Source: Dysgonamonadaceae bacterium (GTDB taxonomy: Bacteria; Bacteroidota; Bacteroidia; Bacteroidales; Azobacteroidaceae). From it: a DNA stretch of 9,736 nucleotides. The notes below the pieces were generated by a model. That model was not told the DNA's origin. It saw only the letters and a list, made by a program, of their open reading frames with translations, and searched no databases. The stretch spans positions 1 through 9,736 of the forward strand of contig JAIRSN010000221.1 in the NCBI GenBank assembly GCA_031255425.1. Direction: 5' to 3'. Below are positions 5,655-9,736 of this stretch, in pieces. A program made the position numbers and the translations under genes. Positions within the stretch are counted from its first letter, which is position 1, and each line of letters begins with the position of its first letter.

Positions 5655-6724
5655 TGGTTCAATACCTCGATTTGTTGCCGGATGGATTCTTCGTGGATGG
5701 CTTCCAGGATGGTCTTCATAAAAGCGCCGTCCATGCCCATTTCCCGGGCACCGTTCACGCGGCGGTCCAGGATTTCGTCGTAGCGCCCGGTCTGAAGCAC
5801 CGGCATGTTGTGTTCTTTCTTGTATTGACCGATCTCGCGCGACACCCGCATCCGCTTGGCAAGGATAGCCAGCAGTTCGTGGTCGATCCGGTCTATCTGT
5901 TGCCGGAGTTCGGTCAGGTTTTCCGTGGTCTGTTTGGTGTCGCGGATCACCAGCAGGTTCAGGATGTACGACAGCACGTCCGGCGTCACCTGTTGTTCCT
6001 TGTCGCTCCACGCCCGGTCGGGGTCGGTGTGCGACTCGATGATCAGCCCGTCGTAGTTCAGGTCCATCGCCTGCTGCGACAGGGACGCGATCAACTCCCG
6101 TTTCCCCCCGATGTGGCTGGGGTCCGACAGCAGGGGCAAGCCGGCGAGCCGCCGTTTCAGTTCAATCGGGATGTGCCACTGGGGAAGGTTGCGGTAGAGC
6201 TTTTTGTCGTACGAGCTGAAGCCCCGGTGTATCGCCGCGATTTTCCGGATGCCGGCGTTGTAGATCCGTTCGATGGCGCCGATCCACAAGTCCAGGTCGG
6301 GGTTCACCGGGTTCTTCACCAGCACCGGTCCCTCGAACGCCAAGGCTTTCAGGGCGTCCGCAATCTCCTGGACGGCGAAGGGGTTGGCAGACGTCCGGGC
6401 GCCGATCCACAGCATATCGATGCCGTGCGCCACGGCTTCGTCCACGTGGCTGCGGGTGGCTACCTCGGTGGCAACGTACATGCCCGTTTCCTTTTTCACC
6501 TGCTGCAACCAGCCCAGCCCCTTCGTCCCGACGCCTTCAAAGCCGCCCGGTTTGGTACGGGGCTTCCAGATGCCCGCCCGGTACACGTTGATACCCTTGC
6601 CCGCCAATTCCCGGGCGGTCGCCAGGACCTGTTCTTCCGTTTCGGCGCTGCACGGCCCGGCAATCACCAGCGGCCGTTGGGCGCTGATTCCGGGCAATAA
6701 GATTGATTCGAATTCCATGTTCAT
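5651..6724 (-). CDS. Bifunctional 3-deoxy-7-phosphoheptulonate synthase / chorismate mutase
   Basis: This fusion joins the first enzyme of the shikimate pathway (phosphoenolpyruvate plus erythrose 4-phosphate to DAHP) to the enzyme turning chorismate into prephenate. Residues 1-262 form a type I-beta (KDPG-aldolase-like) DAHP synthase: GPCSAE (23-28), KPRTKPGGFEG (54-64), IGAR (107-110), VKNP (136-139), IHRGF (165-169), DPSH (201-204) and IIESH (228-232). Cys25, His204 and Glu230 are likely metal ligands. Residues about 268-357 form an AroQ-type helical chorismate mutase; Arg274, Arg291, Lys302 and Arg314 align with E. coli Arg11, Arg28, Lys39 and Arg51. There is no ACT-like inhibitor domain; in related fusions the mutase domain can mediate inhibition by prephenate or chorismate. 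The start at 6724 lies 7 bp after the aminotransferase stop; a second Met two codons later is possible. This layout is sometimes named aroF, aroA or aroG, so no symbol is given. Confidence 0.93.
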   Translation of the reverse strand: MNMEFESILLPGISAQRPLVIAGPCSAETEEQVLATARELAGKGINVYRAGIWKPRTKPGGFEGVGTKGLGWLQQVKKETGMYVATEVATRSHVDEAVAHGIDMLWIGARTSANPFAVQEIADALKALAFEGPVLVKNPVNPDLDLWIGAIERIYNAGIRKIAAIHRGFSSYDKKLYRNLPQWHIPIELKRRLAGLPLLSDPSHIGGKRELIASLSQQAMDLNYDGLIIESHTDPDRAWSDKEQQVTPDVLSYILNLLVIRDTKQTTENLTELRQQIDRIDHELLAILAKRMRVSREIGQYKKEHNMPVLQTGRYDEILDRRVNGAREMGMDGAFMKTILEAIHEESIRQQIEVLNQ

Positions 6725-6730
6725 TTATTT

Positions 6731-7939
6731 TTAATTCTTATTCTTTTTTTGGGGGAAAACCGGCGGCAGGATGATCCGGCGCAAGGCTTCCCGTAAGCGT
6801 TCTTCGGGGCAACAAAGGGAAATCCGGATGTATTGCCCGCCGTTGCTCCCGAAAATAAAGCCGGGCGTGACGAATACACAGGCACGTTGCAAGAGTTCGT
6901 CCGCCAATTCCTTGCCGTCCGCGCAGCTTTCCGGGATTTTTCCCCAGAGGAACAGTCCGGACTGCTCCGGGTCGAACGTGCAACCCAGCGCCCGCATGAT
7001 TTCCTCCGCCACCCGGCGCCGCTGCCGGTAGACGGTGTTCATGCCGGCGTACCATTCCTCCGTAGCTTGCAGCGCCTGCGCCGCCGCCAGCATCATCGGC
7101 TTGAACTGCCCGCTGTCGATGTTGCTTTTGATCTTCAGCACCCATTGCACAAACTGCGGATTGGACGCCAGCATCGCCATCCGCCACCCCGGCATGTTCT
7201 GCGACTTGCTCAGCGAGTTGAGTTCGATGCAAATCTCCTTCGCCCCGGCGGTTTCCAGTATACTCAGGGGACGGTCGTTCAGGATAAAGCTGTACGGATT
7301 GTCGTGGCAGATGACGATGCGGTGTTTTTTCCCGAAGGCAACCAGCCGCCGGAACAGTTCCCGGCTCGCCGGGGCGCCGGTCGGCATGTGGGGATAGTTG
7401 ACCCACATCAGCCGGACTGCCGACAGGTCCTGTTGCTCCAGCGCATCGAAATCGGGTTGCCAGTTCCGTTCCGCGGTCAAGCCGTAGGTCACCGGGCGGG
7501 CGCCCACCAGGCAGCTCACCGAACGGTAAGCGGGATAGCCCGGGTCGGGCAGCAGCACGGCGTCCCCCGGATTCAGGAATGCCAGCGAGATATGCAGGAT
7601 GCCCTCCTTCGAACCAATCAGCGGCTGGATTTCCGTGCCGGGATCCAGGTCTACCCCGTACCACTTCCTGTACCAGCCGGCATACGCCGCACGCAACTCC
7701 GGAATCCCGGTATAAGGCTGGTAACCGTGCGCATGGGGCTGCCGGGACGCCGTACATAAGGTGTCGACGACCTCCGGCGAAGGCGGCAGGTCCGGGCTGC
7801 CGATTCCCAGGTTGATGACGTCGCACCCCACCCGGTTCATTTCGTTTATCTCGCGCAATTTTCCGGAGAAATAGTATTCCTCCACCGCATCCAGGCGGCG
7901 GGCGGGTTGTATGCTGTTGTTTTCGCCGGTCATTTTCAT
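6731..7939 (-). CDS. Class I aminotransferase, probably aromatic amino acid / aspartate type
   Basis: This is a fold-type I, pyridoxal-phosphate aminotransferase of 402 residues. Tyr76-Gly78 (YTGIPELR), NYPHMPTG (181-188), HDNPYS (212-217), the Schiff-base Lys245 in SLSKSQNMPGWRMA, and YIRIS (370-374) with Arg372, which grips the substrate carboxylate, are all present. The usual NYPNNPTG signature is altered to NYPHMPTG. Lying between pheA and DAHP synthase-chorismate mutase, it most plausibly transaminates phenylpyruvate and 4-hydroxyphenylpyruvate, the last step to Phe and Tyr. That is inference from context. Members of this broad family also include aspartate, alanine and LL-diaminopimelate aminotransferases. 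Its ATG at 7939 overlaps the pheA stop as ATGA; a second Met lies two codons later. The C-terminus ends in a Lys/Asn-rich tail. Confidence 0.9.
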   Translation of the reverse strand: MKMTGENNSIQPARRLDAVEEYYFSGKLREINEMNRVGCDVINLGIGSPDLPPSPEVVDTLCTASRQPHAHGYQPYTGIPELRAAYAGWYRKWYGVDLDPGTEIQPLIGSKEGILHISLAFLNPGDAVLLPDPGYPAYRSVSCLVGARPVTYGLTAERNWQPDFDALEQQDLSAVRLMWVNYPHMPTGAPASRELFRRLVAFGKKHRIVICHDNPYSFILNDRPLSILETAGAKEICIELNSLSKSQNMPGWRMAMLASNPQFVQWVLKIKSNIDSGQFKPMMLAAAQALQATEEWYAGMNTVYRQRRRVAEEIMRALGCTFDPEQSGLFLWGKIPESCADGKELADELLQRACVFVTPGFIFGSNGGQYIRISLCCPEERLREALRRIILPPVFPQKKNKN

Positions 7940-8787
7940 TCTTCCGTTTTACATTCTTCGTATTCGCCCAATATCTTGAAGTCGTTGGTCAGGGGACGGA
8001 TTGCGTCCAGCCCCTGCCTGTATTTCAACCGGTTGAGAAAGGTCAGGTCTACATAGAAAAGGTATTCCCATTCGCGCCCCAGGATGGGCAAAGACTGGAT
8101 CTTCGTCAGGTTCACGTCGTAAAAAGAGAGGATTGTCAGCACTTTCGACAGGCTGCCCTCGGTGTGCGGCAGGGTAAAGACGATGGACGATTTGCTGGCT
8201 TTCGACGGGTCGAGCCATTCGTCCGCCAGGCAGCGGTTGGCGAGCAGGAGGAAGCGTGTGAAATTCCGTTTGTTGGTCTCAATCCCTTCCGCCAGCACGT
8301 TCAGGCCGTATAATTCGGCAGCATAACGGCTGCACACGGCGGCATGCGCCTTCAGCCCCTGTTCGGCGATCCGCCGGGCGCTCGAAGCGGTGTCTTCTTT
8401 TTCGACAATCTTCACCTGCGGCAAGGTCGCCAGGTAATCGGCGCATTGCATCAAGGCAATCGGATGCGAATTGACCTCGGTGATCGTTTCGGGCGTTTCA
8501 CCGGGAAGCGCCGCCAGGCTGTGCGAGATGCGTATTTTCTGTTCGCCGATCACCACCAGCCCGCTCTCCCGGATCAACTCGTGGTTTTGCAACAAACTGC
8601 CGGCGATGGTGTTCTCGATCGCCAGTATCCCGGTCAGTTCCGGCTCCCGCTTCACGGCGGAAATCACGTCTTTAAACTGCCGGCAAGGCAGTATTTCAAT
8701 CGCAGGCTCCCCTCTCCCGCCGAAATAAGTCCGGGCGGCTGCCTCGTGGTAGGCTCCTTTAATTCCCTGTATGGCTACTGTTTTCAT
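7936..8787 (-). CDS. pheA: Prephenate dehydratase with ACT domain
   Basis: PheA converts prephenate to phenylpyruvate, the phenylalanine branch. The 283-residue protein has the catalytic domain (about 1-182) with ENTIAGS (58-64), SHPIALMQ (107-114) and the catalytic Thr-Arg-Phe triplet (177-179). A C-terminal ACT domain (about 200-278) would bind phenylalanine. In that domain the enteric GALV and ESRP phenylalanine motifs read GSLS (211-214) and QSLP (231-234), so allosteric behaviour may differ. There is no fused chorismate mutase, since that activity sits two genes downstream. It is the first structural gene of the operon, preceded by an aromatic leader peptide and an intrinsic terminator ending 14 nt before its ATG, so its expression is probably set by attenuation. 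The ATG at 8787 gives the canonical N-terminus MKTVAIQGIKGAYHEAAA. Confidence 0.95.
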   Translation of the reverse strand: MKTVAIQGIKGAYHEAAARTYFGGRGEPAIEILPCRQFKDVISAVKREPELTGILAIENTIAGSLLQNHELIRESGLVVIGEQKIRISHSLAALPGETPETITEVNSHPIALMQCADYLATLPQVKIVEKEDTASSARRIAEQGLKAHAAVCSRYAAELYGLNVLAEGIETNKRNFTRFLLLANRCLADEWLDPSKASKSSIVFTLPHTEGSLSKVLTILSFYDVNLTKIQSLPILGREWEYLFYVDLTFLNRLKYRQGLDAIRPLTNDFKILGEYEECKTEE

Positions 8788-8801
8788 TGTCCTGTTTGTT
8801 C

Positions 8802-8834
8802 AAAAAAAGAATCCCGCCGTTTCCGGCAGGACTC
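8802..8834 (-). terminator. Intrinsic terminator of the pheA leader attenuator
   Basis: On the minus strand GAGTCCTGCCG (8834-8824) pairs with CGGCGGGATTC (8819-8809) around a GAAA tetraloop (8823-8820). The stem is 11 bp with two G-U pairs, and its 8-bp core has one. Seven T residues (8808-8802) follow at once. This is a classic Rho-independent terminator, and it stands upstream of pheA (14 nt before its ATG) instead of at the end of an operon. Its 5' arm contains TCCTGCC (8831-8825), which can pair alternatively with GGCAGGA at 8875-8869. Confidence 0.9.
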
Positions 8835-8875
8835 ATCACACATAATTTTCCGATTTTATGATACAACATCCTGCC
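8825..8875 (-). promoter_or_regulatory. Antiterminator fold of the pheA attenuator
   Basis: GGCAGGA (8875-8869) starts at the base right after the leader-peptide stop codon and is perfectly complementary over 7 bp, plus a flanking G-U, to TCCTGCC (8831-8825). Forming this helix takes away the 5' arm of the terminator and should let RNA polymerase read into pheA. The 37-nt loop between them contains a small CATAA/TTATG inverted repeat (8860-8856 with 8845-8841) that would help bring the arms together. A ribosome terminating at 8878-8876 would cover GGCAGGA and so favour the terminator. A ribosome stalled further up in the aromatic codons would leave it free. The pairings are seen; the regulation is inferred. 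Confidence 0.8.
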
Positions 8876-8932
8876 TTACTTCTTATAAAAAGAAAAGTAA
8901 AAAAAGGAATATGTAAAGTAAAATCGCTTCAT
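8876..8932 (-). CDS. Phe/Tyr-rich leader peptide of the pheA operon
   Basis: This 18-codon frame encodes MKRFYFTYSFFYFSFYKK and ends in TAA. Six residues are Phe and four are Tyr; ten of the thirteen residues from 4 to 16 are aromatic. These are exactly the two end products of the operon that follows. There is no Trp, which speaks against a chance match to generic aromatic control. An in-frame TAA directly precedes the ATG, so no longer N-terminus is possible. The A-rich upstream sequence (AAAGATATTTAA) suits Bacteroidetes initiation, which seldom relies on a Shine-Dalgarno site. A four-codon frame (ATG at 8947, MKDI) ends directly against this start codon and may be chance. The peptide probably has no function beyond its translation, acting as a sensor of charged tRNA-Phe and tRNA-Tyr. 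The T-rich codons (TTT, TAC, TAT) could arise from AT-rich DNA, but the neighbouring stem-loops make a real attenuator much more likely. Confidence 0.85.
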   Translation of the reverse strand: MKRFYFTYSFFYFSFYKK

Positions 8933-8962
8933 TTAAATATCTTTCATTATACTAACTCGATG

Positions 8963-8992
8963 CAAATGTAACACTTTTTTTACAAAAACAAA
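8963..8992 (-). promoter_or_regulatory. Promoter of the pheA operon
   Basis: On the minus strand TTTG (8992-8989) is followed after 18 nt by TACATTTG (8970-8963), a full match to the Bacteroidetes -33/-7 pair TTTG and TAnnTTTG. The transcript should begin near 8957-8960. That places the leader-peptide ATG about 25 nt from the 5' end and the pheA ATG about 170 nt from it, the right geometry for a leader-peptide attenuator. Confidence 0.75.
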
Positions 8993-9013
8993 CTTTTATC
9001 CAAAAAAAATTGC

Positions 9014-9021
9014 TTTATTTG
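9014..9021 (+). promoter_or_regulatory. Possible -7 promoter box of pepE
   Basis: TTTATTTG differs from the TAnnTTTG consensus at one position only and ends 23 bp before the pepE ATG. No clear TTTG -33 box is seen; TTTT at 8994-8997 is the closest candidate, 16 nt upstream. The -33 region would abut that of the divergent pheA promoter (8989-8992), so the two promoters lie back to back. Confidence 0.4.
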
Positions 9022-9044
9022 CACAATAATTTTATTAAAATACC

Positions 9045-9736
9045 ATGAAACTTTTATTATTAAGTAATTCAACCAATCACGGAGAGGACTATTTAGGGTG
9101 GCCGCGCCCGCAGATTCAATCTTTTCTGGGCGAAACGCCAACGACAGCGCTGTTTATTCCCTACGCAGCGGTTTCTTTCAGTTACGACACGTACGAGGCG
9201 AAGGTCGACGCGGTTTTTTCGACCCTGGGCTGCCGGATAACGAGTGTGCATCACGCCCCTGACCCGGTCCGGGCGGTAGAGAAGGCGGAAGTGATCGTGA
9301 TCGGCGGCGGCAACACGTGGCGGCTCGTCCAGCAACTGCGCGAGAACAAGCTGATGGAGGTCATCCGGCAGAAAGTGAAAGCCGGGACGCCGTACATCGG
9401 GTGGAGCGCCGGAAGCAACGTGGCGTGCCCAAGCCTGAAAACGACCAACGACATGCCGATCGTGGAACCCTACGGTTTCAGCACGCTCAACCTGGTCCCT
9501 TTCCAGATCAATCCGCATTATTTGGACATCCATCCCGAAGGTTTCGGGGGCGAAACGCGCGAAGACCGGATCAACGAATTTATCGAAGTCAATCCCAAGA
9601 CCTTTGTTCTGGGATTGCGGGAAGGCTGTTTATTAAAAGTGGAAAAGAACGAGCTGAAACTGGCAGGCTCCCGGACGGCGCGGTTGTTCAAAAAGGGCAC
9701 GACGCCCCGGGAACTGTCGCCGCAGGATGATTTATC
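9045..9736 (+). CDS. pepE: Peptidase E (alpha-aspartyl dipeptidase), 3' end cut by the window
   Basis: PepE is a cytosolic serine peptidase (family S51) that cleaves dipeptides with N-terminal aspartate. I translated 230 codons from the ATG at 9045 to the window edge with no stop. Salmonella PepE has 229 residues, so at most a short tail is missing. The nucleophile elbow GWSAGSN puts Ser121 one position from the known Ser120. His158 in INPHYLD corresponds to His157, Asp136 in TTNDMP to Asp135, and Glu193 in LREG to Glu192, all with the same offset of one. The glycine-rich VIGGGNTWRL (85-94) is also typical of the family. It is transcribed divergently from the pheA operon across an AT-rich gap, with a possible -7 box at 9014-9021, and has no evident functional link to aromatic synthesis. 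Confidence 0.93.
   Translation, partial: MKLLLLSNSTNHGEDYLGWPRPQIQSFLGETPTTALFIPYAAVSFSYDTYEAKVDAVFSTLGCRITSVHHAPDPVRAVEKAEVIVIGGGNTWRLVQQLRENKLMEVIRQKVKAGTPYIGWSAGSNVACPSLKTTNDMPIVEPYGFSTLNLVPFQINPHYLDIHPEGFGGETREDRINEFIEVNPKTFVLGLREGCLLKVEKNELKLAGSRTARLFKKGTTPRELSPQDDL

Noticed and set aside
5655..6011. Upstream extension of tyrA
   Set aside because: It overlaps the chorismate mutase domain in another frame. The Rossmann motif begins directly after the ATG at 5654.
8344..8916. 190-residue plus-strand frame across the pheA start and leader
   Set aside because: It is antisense to the conserved PheA N-terminus and to the attenuator, and its translation resembles no family I know.
8802..8960. 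T-box riboswitch or metabolite riboswitch in the pheA leader
   Set aside because: The leader is too short for a T-box and I see no T-box consensus or specifier-loop structure. The aromatic leader peptide with matched terminator and antiterminator explains the region.

Overview
The window looks like chromosomal DNA from a GC-rich member of the Bacteroidetes, most likely the order Bacteroidales. The evidence is the -7 promoter box TAnnTTTG upstream of several genes, the scarcity of Shine-Dalgarno sites, AT-rich spacers between GC-rich genes, the murA-rimM pairing, a DAHP synthase-chorismate mutase fusion, and a DUF2156 plus GNAT pair. The family cannot be fixed from this window.

Layout. Bases 1-827 hold no convincing gene. 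They contain a C-rich tract whose minus strand is a textbook G-quadruplex motif (56-76), a degenerate tandem array with a strict 21-bp period (about 171-545), and about 280 bp of unassigned DNA with a -7 box just before panD. A plus-strand cluster follows: panD (aspartate 1-decarboxylase), a DUF2156 protein and a GNAT acetyltransferase, spaced 12 and 3 bp apart. A second plus-strand unit, with its own -7 box, holds murA and rimM (ATGA overlap). MurA carries Asp instead of Cys at the fosfomycin target position.

Convergent to rimM, with a 16-bp gap, is a four-gene minus-strand operon: pheA (prephenate dehydratase), a class I aminotransferase, DAHP synthase-chorismate mutase, and tyrA (prephenate dehydrogenase). 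Gene junctions are ATGA, a 6-bp gap, and ATGA. The operon encodes the entry step of the shikimate pathway, the chorismate branch point, both arms from prephenate, and a probable final transaminase, so it is a phenylalanine/tyrosine operon. A peptidase E gene (pepE) diverges from it and runs off the right edge.

Main discovery. The roughly 170-nt pheA leader holds what looks like a complete ribosome-mediated attenuator. After a good promoter (TTTG, 18 nt, TACATTTG) there is an unannotated 18-codon ORF, MKRFYFTYSFFYFSFYKK, in which 10 of 18 residues are Phe or Tyr, the two end products of the operon. Directly after its stop codon comes GGCAGGA, which is perfectly complementary to TCCTGCC. TCCTGCC is also the 5' arm of a strong GAAA-loop intrinsic terminator with seven U residues, ending 14 nt before pheA. 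Stalling at Phe or Tyr codons should expose GGCAGGA and prevent termination. A ribosome that reaches the stop codon should cover it and allow termination.
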